A DNA stretch of 64,000 nucleotides from CAVSCR01 sp963726575 (GTDB taxonomy: Bacteria; Actinomycetota; Actinomycetes; JAHEKZ01): NCBI GenBank assembly GCA_963726575.1, contig CAVSCR010000005.1, forward strand, positions 434,001-498,000. The letters run 5' to 3'. Every line of letters starts with the position of its first letter. The first letter of the stretch is position 1. Positions 38,394 to 46,763 of the stretch are shown here, piece after piece. The notes under the pieces were generated by a model. The model saw only the letters and a list, made by a program, of their open reading frames with translations, ran no database searches and had not been told where the DNA came from. Made by a program: the position numbers and the translations under genes.

Positions 38394-39155
38394 TCAGGCG
38401 GCCTCGGCCACTGCGCGGGTCTTGACCACCCAGGTGTAGATCAGGGCACCGAGGACGCCACCCACGATCGGGGCCAGCCAGAACAGCCACAGCTGGGCCA
38501 GCGCCCACCCGTCGCCGGCCAAGGCGAGCGCCAGCGCCGGACCGGTGGACCGAGCCGGGTTCACCGAGGTGTTCGTGACCGGGATGCTGATCAGGTGGAT
38601 CAGGGTGAGGGTCAGCCCGATGGCCAGTGGCGCGAAACCTCGGGGAGCGTCCTTGTCGGTGACGCCGGCGATGACCAGCAGGAACACTGCGGTCAAGATG
38701 ACCTCGACGAGCAGGCAGGCCAGCAACGTGTAACGACCCGGTGAGTGGTCGCCGTAGCCGTTGGCAGCAAAGCCGCCAGCGACCAGCGCGTCCTGGGTCA
38801 TCCCCTTGCGGTTGATCGCGATCAGCCACAGCGTCGCCGACGCGGTGATCGCGGCGACCACCTGGACGACGACGTACGGACCGACGTCCTTCCAGGCGAA
38901 CTTGTTGGCGGCGGCCATGCCGATCGAGATCGCAGGGTTGAAGTGTCCGCCGGAGATGTGGCCGAGCGCGTAGGCGCCACCGAGCACGGTCAGGCCGAAG
39001 GCGAGGGCCACGCCGAGGAACCCGATGCCCAGGCCGGTGGCCTCGGAGGTGACCGGGTCGACGTACTTGGCGGCGAGCACGGCGGCACCGGTGCCGCCGA
39101 AGACCAGGACGAAGGTGCCGAGGAACTCCGCACCGAGCCGGGAGCTGAGCTTCAT
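38394..39155 (-). CDS. aqpZ: Aquaporin Z-like water channel
   Basis: 253 residues, six membrane helices. The two NPA motifs are SGGHFNPAISIG (73-75) and SVNPARSTGPA (199-201). The selectivity-filter residues of AqpZ are kept: His in LIHLISIPVTNTS, Thr before the second NPA loop and Arg202 directly after it. It is therefore a water channel rather than a glycerol facilitator. ATG 39155 is preceded by AGAGGACC. The frame continues upstream to 39749 without homology and is not used. Confidence 0.9.
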   Translation of the reverse strand: MKLSSRLGAEFLGTFVLVFGGTGAAVLAAKYVDPVTSEATGLGIGFLGVALAFGLTVLGGAYALGHISGGHFNPAISIGMAAANKFAWKDVGPYVVVQVVAAITASATLWLIAINRKGMTQDALVAGGFAANGYGDHSPGRYTLLACLLVEVILTAVFLLVIAGVTDKDAPRGFAPLAIGLTLTLIHLISIPVTNTSVNPARSTGPALALALAGDGWALAQLWLFWLAPIVGGVLGALIYTWVVKTRAVAEAA

Positions 39156-39199
39156 GATGGTCCTCTCGAGCGTGGGTCTGCGCCACCATCCTGGCGGGT

Positions 39200-39649
39200 T
39201 CACCAGCCCTGGGCCAGCACCTGGAGCTCGGGCCCCGTCAGCGCGAACGCCACCGGACCAGCGGTGTCGACCAACAACGTGTCGCAGTTGTCCGCGAGCG
39301 CCGCCTGGGCCGCCTGGGCGCCTCGGACCGGCACTGGTCGGGCGTCGGCCCGCCACGCCGCCAGCCCCTGCACCGAGGTGAACGCCAGCAATGCCTTGCG
39401 TCCGTCGGGAGCCAGCACGGTGACCGTCGCCATCGAGGAGTCCTTCTCCTGCTGCGGCTCCTCCGCGCTCGCCTGGGTCGACTCCAGCACAGCGACGACG
39501 GGCACCAACAAGCGCGCGTTGCGCAGCGCCGCGACCAGGGCGCGACCGTTCTGGGAACCTTTTGCGTACTGCGCCAAGACGTCCGCCAGCGCCGGGTCGG
39601 CGCTCCCGTCGTCCCCGGCGAAGGCGGGGTCGGGGATCGTGCGGCTCAC
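39200..39649 (-). CDS. SseB family protein
   Basis: 149 residues from GTG 39649. The SseB N-terminal domain pattern is visible: LARLLVPVV-type strand (RNARLLVPVVAVLE), DGRKALLAFTSVQGLAAW and DTAGPVAFALTGPELQVLAQG. Function of the family is poorly known (the E. coli namesake is linked to serine sensitivity). The GTGA overlap with hisG and the shared downstream position in actinobacteria suggest that it is co-translated with histidine genes. Confidence 0.8.
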   Translation of the reverse strand: MSRTIPDPAFAGDDGSADPALADVLAQYAKGSQNGRALVAALRNARLLVPVVAVLESTQASAEEPQQEKDSSMATVTVLAPDGRKALLAFTSVQGLAAWRADARPVPVRGAQAAQAALADNCDTLLVDTAGPVAFALTGPELQVLAQGW

Positions 39650-40500
39650 AGCCGGCAGGCGTGGATGTCGGTGACGAGGATGCCCCGCGCGCCGAGCTCG
39701 TAGAGGTCGTCCATGACCTGGTTGGTGTCCGCCCGGGGGACGAGCGCACGCACCGCCACCCACCCGGGCTCGTGCAGCGGGGACACCGTGGGCGACTCGA
39801 TGCCCGGCGTCAACTGGCACGCCGGTTCCAGCAGGTCGACGGACACGTCGTAGTCGAAGATCACGTAGCCGCGGGCCACGATGACGCCGGTCAACCGCCG
39901 CACCATCTGGTCGACGGCCGGGCTCGGTCCGGTGTGGTCGCCCTGGATGAGTACCGCCTCGCTGCGCAGGATCGGGTCGCCGAACAGCTCCAGCCCCGCG
40001 CGACGCAACGTGGTGCCCGTGGACACGACGTCGGCGATCACGTCCGCGACGCCGAGGCGCACCGCGGTCTCCACCGCGCCGTCGAGCCGCACGACCGTGG
40101 CCGAGACTCCGGTCTGCCGCAGGTGCGACGCCACCAGACCCGGGTACGACGTCGCCACCCGCAACCCGGCGAGGTCGGATGCGTCAGCAGCGGACCCGGG
40201 TCGCGCCGCGAACCGGAACGTCGACTCACCGAACCCCAGCTCGAGGATCTCGGTAGCAGCGGTGCCGCTGTCGAGCAACAGATCGCGGCCGGTGATCCCG
40301 ACGTCGAGTTGACCCTCGCCGACATACGTCGCGATGTCGCGCGGCCGCAGGAAGAAGAACTCGGTCGCATTGACCGGATCGTGCAGCACGAGCTCGCGGG
40401 AGTCACTGCGCTGCTGGTAACCGGCCTCCCGCAGCATCTGGCTCGCCGGCTCGGCCAACGAACCCTTGTTCGGCACTGCCACCTTGAGAGGGGCGTTCAT
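39646..40500 (-). CDS. hisG: ATP phosphoribosyltransferase (long form)
   Basis: 284 residues from ATG 40500. VAVPNKGSLAEPASQML opens the catalytic domain, the signature is DLLLDSGTAATEI to ADVIADVVSTGTTLRRAGLE, and residues about 210-284 form the C-terminal histidine-binding regulatory domain (DLYELGARGILVTDI). This is the long, self-sufficient HisG that needs no HisZ. First committed step of histidine synthesis. 22 bp downstream of hisE. Confidence 0.95.
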   Translation of the reverse strand: MNAPLKVAVPNKGSLAEPASQMLREAGYQQRSDSRELVLHDPVNATEFFFLRPRDIATYVGEGQLDVGITGRDLLLDSGTAATEILELGFGESTFRFAARPGSAADASDLAGLRVATSYPGLVASHLRQTGVSATVVRLDGAVETAVRLGVADVIADVVSTGTTLRRAGLELFGDPILRSEAVLIQGDHTGPSPAVDQMVRRLTGVIVARGYVIFDYDVSVDLLEPACQLTPGIESPTVSPLHEPGWVAVRALVPRADTNQVMDDLYELGARGILVTDIHACRL

Positions 40501-40522
40501 CGGGCAGAGGTGTTCATCGTCG

Positions 40523-40786
40523 TCAGAGCCGTTCGTACACGTCGTGCAGCGACAAGCCGGTCGCCACCATGAGCACCTGCAGGTGGTACACGAGCTGTGC
40601 CACCTCGTCGGCGGTCCGCTGCGCCCCCTCGTGCTCGGCTGCCATCCAGACCTCAGCGGCCTCCTCGACCACCTTCTTGCCGATCGCGTGGACACCGGCG
40701 TCGAGCAGTCGCACCGTGCCAGAACCGTCAGGCCGCGATACGGCCCGCGCCTGGACCTCGGTGAACAGCTCGTCGAAGGTCTTCAT
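40523..40786 (-). CDS. hisE: Phosphoribosyl-ATP pyrophosphatase
   Basis: 87 residues; all-alpha NTP pyrophosphatase with KKVVEEAAEVWMAAEHEG and ADEVAQLVYHLQVLM carrying the acidic metal ligands. Second step of histidine synthesis. It starts 4 bp after ribH, so it appears joined to the riboflavin operon. Confidence 0.95.
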   Translation of the reverse strand: MKTFDELFTEVQARAVSRPDGSGTVRLLDAGVHAIGKKVVEEAAEVWMAAEHEGAQRTADEVAQLVYHLQVLMVATGLSLHDVYERL

Positions 40787-40790
40787 GGGA

Positions 40791-41282
40791 TCAGGGTACG
40801 GAGCGGATCTGCTGCAGCAGCAGTGCGGTGGCGACGGCCGCCTGGGCCGCCTCGGCTCCCTTGTCCTCGTCGGACCCGGGAAGGCCGGCCCGTTGCAGCG
40901 CCTGCGTTTCGTCGTCGCAGGTGAGCACCCCGAACCCGATCGGCACGCCGGTGTCGAGACTCACTTGGGACAGTCCCATCGTCGCGGCCTGGCAGACGTA
41001 CTCGAAGTGCGGCGTCCCGCCACGGATGACGACGCCGAGCGCGACGACCGCGTGGTAGCCCGCCTGTGCCAAGGCCTTGGCCGCGACGGGGAGCTCGAAG
41101 GTTCCCGGTACCCGCACCAGTGCCGCCTCGGCGACGCCGATGTCGGCGAGTGCGCGCATGGCGCCGGACAGCAGGCCATCCATCACCAGGGTGTGCCACT
41201 GCGCGGCGACGACGGCGACGTGGAGGTCGGCGACCCCAGCGGCGTCGGCGAGGTCGAGATCGGGTGATCCAGCCCCGCTCAT
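40791..41282 (-). CDS. ribH: 6,7-dimethyl-8-ribityllumazine synthase
   Basis: 163 residues. VPGTFELPVAAKAL, ALGVVIRGGTPHFEYVC and GIGFGVLTCDDETQA (as IGFGVLTCDDETQALQRAG) are the substrate-binding motifs; the catalytic His is in GTPHFEYV. Condenses the pyrimidine with 3,4-dihydroxy-2-butanone 4-phosphate. ATGA overlap with ribBA. Confidence 0.95.
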   Translation of the reverse strand: MSGAGSPDLDLADAAGVADLHVAVVAAQWHTLVMDGLLSGAMRALADIGVAEAALVRVPGTFELPVAAKALAQAGYHAVVALGVVIRGGTPHFEYVCQAATMGLSQVSLDTGVPIGFGVLTCDDETQALQRAGLPGSDEDKGAEAAQAAVATALLLQQIRSVP

Positions 41283-42550
41283 GTGCCACTCCCGATGTCC
41301 GACGCGGTGGGCGCCGGGCGAGGCGACGTTTCGAGATCCGGCAGGTCATGCCCCATCCGGTCCCGTTTGGTGCGCAGGTACGTCAGGTTGTCGTCGGTGA
41401 CGTGCGCCGGCAGCGGCTCGCGTCCCACGATGCGCAAGCCGTAGCCCTCGAGGCCCGCGCGCTTGGCGGGGTTGTTCGTCAGCAGGCGCATCGACCGCAC
41501 ACCCAGGTCGGCCAGGATCTGCGCGCCGGTGCCGTAGTCGCGCGCGTCGGCCGGCAGGCCCAGCTCGAGGTTGGCATCCACGGTGTCGTGCCCGTCGTCT
41601 TGCAGCTGGTAGGCCTGCAGCTTGTGCAGCAGGCCGATGCCGCGACCCTCGTGGCCGCGCACGTAGAGGACGACCCCGCGGTCCTCCTCGGCGATGCGGG
41701 CGAGTGCGGCGCGCAGCTGCGGCCCGCAGTCGCACCTGGTCGAGCCCAGCACGTCACCGGTCAGGCATTCGGAGTGGACCCGCACGAGCAGGTCCTCACC
41801 GTCCCCGAGATCGCCACGCACGAGCGCCACGTGCTCGGTCCCGGTGACCGTGTCCCGGTACCCGAACGCCTGGAACTCCCCGTACTCCGTGGGCAACCGG
41901 GTGCTGGCCACGCGCTGCACCTGGCTCTCGGTGCGCCGCCGGTGGGCGATCAGGTCGGCGATCGAGACCATGACCAGACCGTGTTCGTCTGCGAACGCGC
42001 GCAACGCGGGCGCCCGCATCATCGAACCGTCGTCGTGCACGATCTCGCAGATGGCCGCGGCCGGCGTGAGACCGGCCAGGCGCGCCAGGTCCGGGCCCGC
42101 CTCGGTGTGCCCGGGGCGACGCAGGACGCCACCCTCCACCGCCCGGAGCGGGAACACGTGTCCGGGACGCGTGAGCTCGTACGGCTCGGTCGCGGAGTCG
42201 ACGAGAACCCGGATCGTGCGCGCCCGGTCGGCCGCCGAGATGCCGGTCGTCGTGCCGTCACGCGCGTCGACGCTGACGGCATAGGCCGTGCCCTTGCGAT
42301 CCTCGTTCACCGCGGTCATCGGCGGCAGCTTGAGCCGGTCAAGATCGGGCCCCTGCATCGCCACGCAGACCACCCCGGAGGTGTGGCGGATCATGAAGCC
42401 GGCCAGCTCGGGGGTGGCCTTGCTGGCCGCGAAGATGAGGTCGCCTTCGTTCTCGCGGTCCTCGTCGTCGACCACGACGATCGCCTCACCGGTGCGCAGT
42501 CGCTCCAGCGCGGCGTCGATCGAGTCGAGTCGTACCTGTTGTGCGGTCAT
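41279..42550 (-). CDS. ribBA: Bifunctional DHBP synthase / GTP cyclohydrolase II
   Basis: 423 residues. The RibB half (about 1-205) has VVVDDEDRENEGDL and RPGHVFPLRAVEGGVLRRPG. The RibA half (about 206-400) carries the zinc ligands in HSECLTGDVLGSTRCDCG and the GTP-binding YVRGHEGRGIGL. Supplies both precursors of riboflavin. The C-terminal about 20 residues are extra. Overlaps ribE upstream and ribH downstream by ATGA. Confidence 0.96.
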   Translation of the reverse strand: MTAQQVRLDSIDAALERLRTGEAIVVVDDEDRENEGDLIFAASKATPELAGFMIRHTSGVVCVAMQGPDLDRLKLPPMTAVNEDRKGTAYAVSVDARDGTTTGISAADRARTIRVLVDSATEPYELTRPGHVFPLRAVEGGVLRRPGHTEAGPDLARLAGLTPAAAICEIVHDDGSMMRAPALRAFADEHGLVMVSIADLIAHRRRTESQVQRVASTRLPTEYGEFQAFGYRDTVTGTEHVALVRGDLGDGEDLLVRVHSECLTGDVLGSTRCDCGPQLRAALARIAEEDRGVVLYVRGHEGRGIGLLHKLQAYQLQDDGHDTVDANLELGLPADARDYGTGAQILADLGVRSMRLLTNNPAKRAGLEGYGLRIVGREPLPAHVTDDNLTYLRTKRDRMGHDLPDLETSPRPAPTASDIGSGT

Positions 42551-43161
42551 GAGCCGTCCTCTCCTGCGGAGCCGGACGACTCCAGCAACCGTTCCACGTA
42601 CTTCGCGACCACATCGACCTCGAGGTTCACCAGGTCACCGGGCTGCTTGTAGCCCAACGTCGTGAGCTCGAGCGTGGTGGGGATGAGACTCACGTCGAAG
42701 GTCGCGCCGTCCAACGAAGCAACCGTCAGCGAGACACCGTCGACCGTGACCGAGCCCTTCTGCACGACGTAGCGTGCGAGGGCGGCGGGCAGCTCGATGC
42801 GCACCACCTCCCAGTGGTCACCAGGCTCACGCGCGAGGATGCGGGCCACACCGTCGACGTGCCCCTGCACCAGGTGGCCACCCAACCGGTCGGCCAAGGT
42901 CACCGGACGCTCGAGGTTCACCCGAGACCCGGGCTGCAGCTCACCCAGGCTCGAGCGACGCAACGTCTCGTGCATCACGTCGGCGGTGAACGTGCTGTCG
43001 GTCTGCGTCACGACCGTCAGACACACACCGTTGACGGCTATGGAGGAGCCATGGCGGGCGTCTGAGGTGACGAGTGGTCCGCGAACGGTCAGCCGGGCCG
43101 CGTCGGTCAACTCCTCGACGGCCTCCACCGTGCCCAGCTCTTCCACGATTCCGGTGAACAT
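42547..43161 (-). CDS. ribE: Riboflavin synthase alpha chain
   Basis: 204 residues from ATG 43161: MFTGIVEELGTV, the invariant start. Two tandem lumazine-binding repeats follow (VNGVCLTVV near residue 45; VDGVSLTVASL near 140), with GGHLVQGHVDG between. The upstream extension of the frame is rejected. It starts 1 bp after the ribD stop codon. Confidence 0.95.
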   Translation of the reverse strand: MFTGIVEELGTVEAVEELTDAARLTVRGPLVTSDARHGSSIAVNGVCLTVVTQTDSTFTADVMHETLRRSSLGELQPGSRVNLERPVTLADRLGGHLVQGHVDGVARILAREPGDHWEVVRIELPAALARYVVQKGSVTVDGVSLTVASLDGATFDVSLIPTTLELTTLGYKQPGDLVNLEVDVVAKYVERLLESSGSAGEDGS

Positions 43162-43162
43162 C

Positions 43163-44197
43163 TCAGACCTCCGTCGATCGGGTGAGCGTGATCCGCGTGT
43201 CGTCGCCGACGCGCCGAACATCGGTGGTGGACAGGCGCGCTGCGTCGGCCAGTGTCGTGACGCCGAGATCGCCCACCATGAGCGGTCCGGCACCCAGCAG
43301 CAGCGGCGCTACGTACGCGACGACCTCGTCGACGTAGCCGGCCGACCAGAACGACGCGGCCATCGTGGGGCCGCCTTCGAGCAGTACGTGATGGCAGTTG
43401 CGCTGCCACAGGGTCTCGAGCAGCACGGCGGGGTCGCGATCCTGGACCACCAGCGTCGGAGCGGAGTCGTCGAGCACGCGCGCGCCAGTGGGAATCGACC
43501 GCTGACCGACCACCACCCGCAACGGCTGCCCGGCGATCGGTACGTCGGCGCCGTCGCGCGCCGTCAGCTGCGGGTCGTCGGCCAGCACCGTGCCGATCCC
43601 TACGACGACGGCGTCGACCACCGAACGCAGTTCGTGTACCTCCGCGCGCGCGATGGGGCCGGTGATCCAGCGGCTCGTCCCGTCGACCGCCGCTACCCGG
43701 CCGTCCAAAGTGGTCGCCACCTTCCAGGTGACGAAGGGACGACCGTGGTCCTGCGCGAACGACCATTCCGGATTGAGCTCGCGGGCGGCCGGCTCGAGGA
43801 TGCCGCTGAGCACGTCGACCCCGCCGGCGCGCAACCGGTCGCTGCCACCGGCCGCGACCGGGGAATGATCGGACTGAGCGAAGACCACGGCGGCCACACC
43901 CGCGTCGAGCAGCGCCTGGCTGCAGGGACCGGTGCGGCCCGTGTGGTTGCAGGGTTCGAGCGTGACGACAGCCGTGCCACCTCGGGCCCGGTCGCCGGCG
44001 TCGGCCATCGCAGCGACCTCGGCGTGTGCCGTCCCGGCACCCTGGTGGTAGCCCTGGCCCACGAGGTGGCCGGCAGCGTCGAGGATCACCGCGCCGACGC
44101 GGGGGTTAGGCCCGCGCGGCACCCCGGCCGTCGCCGCCAGCTCCAGGGCGCGGCGCATTGCCGACTCGTGGTCAGCAGCGGAGTTCGGGCGGTCCAC
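43163..44197 (-). CDS. ribD: Bifunctional riboflavin deaminase/reductase
   Basis: 344 residues. The deaminase zinc site is HAEVAAM (about residue 58) with TLEPCNHTGRTGPCSQAL. The reductase half (about 150-344) has TWKVATTLDGRVAA and VLLEGGPTMAASFW. First structural gene after the FMN riboswitch, starting at a GTG with AGGAG; that site lies in a hairpin that may be the switch's expression platform. Confidence 0.95.
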   Translation of the reverse strand: MDRPNSAADHESAMRRALELAATAGVPRGPNPRVGAVILDAAGHLVGQGYHQGAGTAHAEVAAMADAGDRARGGTAVVTLEPCNHTGRTGPCSQALLDAGVAAVVFAQSDHSPVAAGGSDRLRAGGVDVLSGILEPAARELNPEWSFAQDHGRPFVTWKVATTLDGRVAAVDGTSRWITGPIARAEVHELRSVVDAVVVGIGTVLADDPQLTARDGADVPIAGQPLRVVVGQRSIPTGARVLDDSAPTLVVQDRDPAVLLETLWQRNCHHVLLEGGPTMAASFWSAGYVDEVVAYVAPLLLGAGPLMVGDLGVTTLADAARLSTTDVRRVGDDTRITLTRSTEV

Positions 44198-44198
44198 C

Positions 44199-44230
44199 GG
44201 GCTCTCCTGTCGCTCGTCGTCGAGCGGCCC
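44199..44230 (-). promoter_or_regulatory. Hairpin enclosing the ribD ribosome binding site
   Basis: Minus strand GGGC-CGCTCG-ACGA-CGAGCG-ACAGGAGA-GCCC: an inner 6-bp stem plus an outer GGGC/GCCC pair that encloses the AGGAG. It could make the riboswitch act on translation. Confidence 0.5.
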
Positions 44231-44290
44231 GGGGATGCGACGTACGACGACGCCGGGGCGCGAAGGCCGCGACGCCGCAGTACGGCGCGC

Positions 44291-44405
44291 TGCCTCCCAT
44301 CCGGACTCTCACCGTCGGCCCCGGAGTTCCACCGGGTCAACCGGTCGATGGCTTCGACCGGGTCGCGGGCTGTGACCGCCGGTTCGGAATTTCACCGACC
44401 CCGGA
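44291..44405 (-). ncRNA. FMN riboswitch (RFN element)
   Basis: The minus strand shows the conserved blocks of the RFN element in order: TCCGGGGTCGGTGAAATTCC, CCGGCGGT, AGCCCGCGA, then GGTGGAACTCCGGGGCCGAC and GGTGAGAGTCCGGATGGGAG. It sits about 95 bp before ribD in the orientation of the rib operon and should shut it down at high FMN. Confidence 0.95.
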
Positions 44406-44621
44406 GCGCGCACGTGTGCGTCGTTCGTGGCCAAGTGTGACACACCGCACGCGACGGTTCACCGGCCGCTGGGCTGAATCCGGCTCGGGATCGCTGGGTA
44501 GGCTCGACGACTACCCCAGCCATTACCCGCGGATGGGTGACCTCAATCGACTCGGACCGAAGGCGCCTGACCTGTCCGTCGCTCCCCCATCGCGCCAGCC
44601 GACCTCGCGCGACGACCGGCG

Positions 44622-46022
44622 ATGCCTGACAGTGGCGGCGGCATGAGTCCAGCGGAGGCGGCCCCGGTGCCGCCACGGATCCTGGTGGTGGGTGCGGGTG
44701 CCGCCGGCGCGCTGGTTGCGTCCGCGCTGCTGCGCCGGGCGGAGGGCCGGCTGCAGGTCGTCGTCGCCGAACGCGCCGGCGAGATCGGCCGGGGGCTCGC
44801 GTACTCCACCGACGACCCGTTGCACCGATTGAACGTGCCCGCCTCCGGGATGAGTGCGCTTTCCGACGACCCCGACCACTTCGTGCGCTGGTCCGGCCTC
44901 CCCCCGGCGGCCTTCGCACCTCGGGCTCTGTACGGCCGATACCTGCAGGACGTCTTCGCGCAGGCCCTGGCCGGCGCGAAGCCAGGCGTGACCGTCTCGT
45001 TGGAAGCCCATGCCGTGGTGAGCCTGCGGGCCGATCAGACCTCGGGGGTTCGGCGGTATCGGGCTGTGTTGGACGACGGTACGGGCTGGGACGTCGACGC
45101 CGTCGTCGTGGCGGTCGGCAATGCGGCGCCCGCTGAGCTGCCGGGGCTCGACGCCGCGCTGGTCGACTCGCCCATCGTCATCGCCGACCCGTGGTTTCCT
45201 GAGGCACTTCAAGGAGTGCCCAGCGGCGCTCGGGTACAAGCGATCGGCACCGGTCTGACCTTCGTCGACGTCGCACTGTCGCTCACCGAGCGCGACGACG
45301 CCACGTGCGTCGACGGGGTCTCCCGCCACGGTCTGCTACCGCGTGCCCACTCCCTCGACAGCCGACCTCGTCGGGCGCTCATGCCGCCGACGGACCGGCG
45401 TCTGTCCACGCTCTGGCGTTGGCTGCACCAGTCCGACGACACGATGCTGGATGCCGTCGACGGGCTACGACCGGTCACCGATCGGATCTGGCGGGATTGG
45501 TCGGTTCGGGAGCAGGAAAGCTTCTTGCGGCACGGAGCGCGCCGGTGGGAGGTGCTGCGTCACCGGATGGCCCCGGAGAGCGCCGTTCGGGTCGCCTCGT
45601 TGATCCGCGACGGCCGGGTTGCGGTGCTGCCTGGCACCGTTTCCGCGATCGAGCGCAGCGGCGAAGGGGCCCGGGTGCGGCTCACCGACGGCCGGGTCCT
45701 GACCGCCGACGTCGTCATCAACTGCACCGGCCCCGCGGTCTCGCCCGCGGCGCACCCGCTGATCCGATCCCTCCTGGCCCAGGGCACCGTCACGGTCGGC
45801 CCGCACGGACTCGGCCTCGCCGTGCAGCCGCAGACCGGAGCCGTCCTCGACCGCGATGGCCAGCCGGACCCGCGGTTGGTCGTCGTCGGCGGTCTCCGCA
45901 GAGGCGTGCTGTGGGAGACCACCGCCGTTCCCGAGCTGCGCGAGCAGGCTGGGTCCGTGGCCGACCACTTGCTCGAAAGCCTGGCCGGAAACCGCTGGCA
46001 GCGTCGACCGATCGCCGGCTGA
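44622..46022 (+). CDS. FAD/NAD(P)-binding protein (NAD_binding_9 type)
   Basis: 466 residues. The dinucleotide-binding motif VVGAGAAGA is at 23-31, then GRGLAYSTDDPLHRLNVPAS, the hallmark of the HpnW/NAD_binding_9 family. Further on, VVVAVGNAAP and the C-terminal VVGGLRRGVLWETTAVPELREQA are typical. Probably a flavin-dependent oxidoreductase or monooxygenase-like protein of unknown substrate. ATG 44643 is an alternative start. Transcribed away from the riboflavin operon. Confidence 0.83.
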   Translation: MPDSGGGMSPAEAAPVPPRILVVGAGAAGALVASALLRRAEGRLQVVVAERAGEIGRGLAYSTDDPLHRLNVPASGMSALSDDPDHFVRWSGLPPAAFAPRALYGRYLQDVFAQALAGAKPGVTVSLEAHAVVSLRADQTSGVRRYRAVLDDGTGWDVDAVVVAVGNAAPAELPGLDAALVDSPIVIADPWFPEALQGVPSGARVQAIGTGLTFVDVALSLTERDDATCVDGVSRHGLLPRAHSLDSRPRRALMPPTDRRLSTLWRWLHQSDDTMLDAVDGLRPVTDRIWRDWSVREQESFLRHGARRWEVLRHRMAPESAVRVASLIRDGRVAVLPGTVSAIERSGEGARVRLTDGRVLTADVVINCTGPAVSPAAHPLIRSLLAQGTVTVGPHGLGLAVQPQTGAVLDRDGQPDPRLVVVGGLRRGVLWETTAVPELREQAGSVADHLLESLAGNRWQRRPIAG

Positions 46023-46042
46023 CGAGGACCCCGCCGGTCGGC

Positions 46043-46729
46043 TCAGTGACCCTTCCACCAGGCGTTGGCCGCGGCCTTGCCAGCCTGCTCCCGCAGCGCG
46101 GCCACCACGGCTGCCGGGTCGTCGCCGGAGTACACCGCCGAGCCGGCGACGAACACATCGGCGCCGGCATCGGCGGCCCGCTCGATGGTGTCGGGCCCGA
46201 TGCCACCGTCGACCTGCAGCCACACCGACGACTGCGCGTCACGCAAGAGCTCACGAGTGCGACGGATCTTGGGAAGCACGACGTCGAGGAAGCGCTGACC
46301 GCCGAACCCGGGCTCCACGGTCATGAGCAACACCATGTCGAACTCACTGAGCACGTCGGCGTAGGCGTCGATCGGTGTGGCGGGCTTGAGCCCGAGTCCG
46401 GCTCGCGCCCCCTGCGCCCGCAGCTGGCGGGCGAGACGCACGGGTGCGTGTGCGGCCTCGACGTGGAAGGTCACCGAGTCCGCGCCCGCGTCGACGTAGG
46501 CGGGGGCCCAACGGTCCGGGTCGTCGATCATCAGGTGGCAATCCATCGGCAGCCGGGTCGCCGCGCGCAGGCTCGCGACCACCGGGACGCCAAGGGTGAG
46601 GTTGGGGACGAAGTGGTTGTCCATGACGTCGACGTGCACCCAGTCGGCCGCGTCGCTGATCGCCGCCACCTCATCGCCGAGCCGCGCGAAGTCGACCGAC
46701 AAGATGCTGGGTGAGATCTGGATGCCCAC
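46043..46729 (-). CDS. rpe: Ribulose-phosphate 3-epimerase
   Basis: 228 residues from GTG 46729. ISPSILSVDFARLGDE, WVHVDVMDNHFVPNLTLG (metal ligands), LMTVEPGFGGQRF and VDGGIGPDT are all present. Interconverts ribulose 5-phosphate and xylulose 5-phosphate in the pentose phosphate pathway. Convergent with the FAD-binding gene; the rsmB-fmt block lies further right, as in M. tuberculosis (Rv1406-Rv1408). Confidence 0.95.
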   Translation of the reverse strand: MGIQISPSILSVDFARLGDEVAAISDAADWVHVDVMDNHFVPNLTLGVPVVASLRAATRLPMDCHLMIDDPDRWAPAYVDAGADSVTFHVEAAHAPVRLARQLRAQGARAGLGLKPATPIDAYADVLSEFDMVLLMTVEPGFGGQRFLDVVLPKIRRTRELLRDAQSSVWLQVDGGIGPDTIERAADAGADVFVAGSAVYSGDDPAAVVAALREQAGKAAANAWWKGH

Positions 46730-46763
46730 GGTTCGCGGAGTCTAGGCCCACGGGCGTGCCAGG

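Larger units (their letters stand above)
44198..44621 (-). other. Divergent region between ribD and the FAD/NAD(P)-binding gene
   Basis: 424 bp holding the FMN riboswitch (44291-44405), its putative expression platform (44199-44230) and the rib promoter beyond 44410. The last 190 bp toward the FAD gene show no further recognisable element. Confidence 0.75.

Noticed and set aside
38394..39749. 451-residue version of the aquaporin
   Set aside because: The first 198 codons overlap the SseB-like gene out of frame; aquaporin similarity begins at ATG 39155 with its own ribosome binding site.
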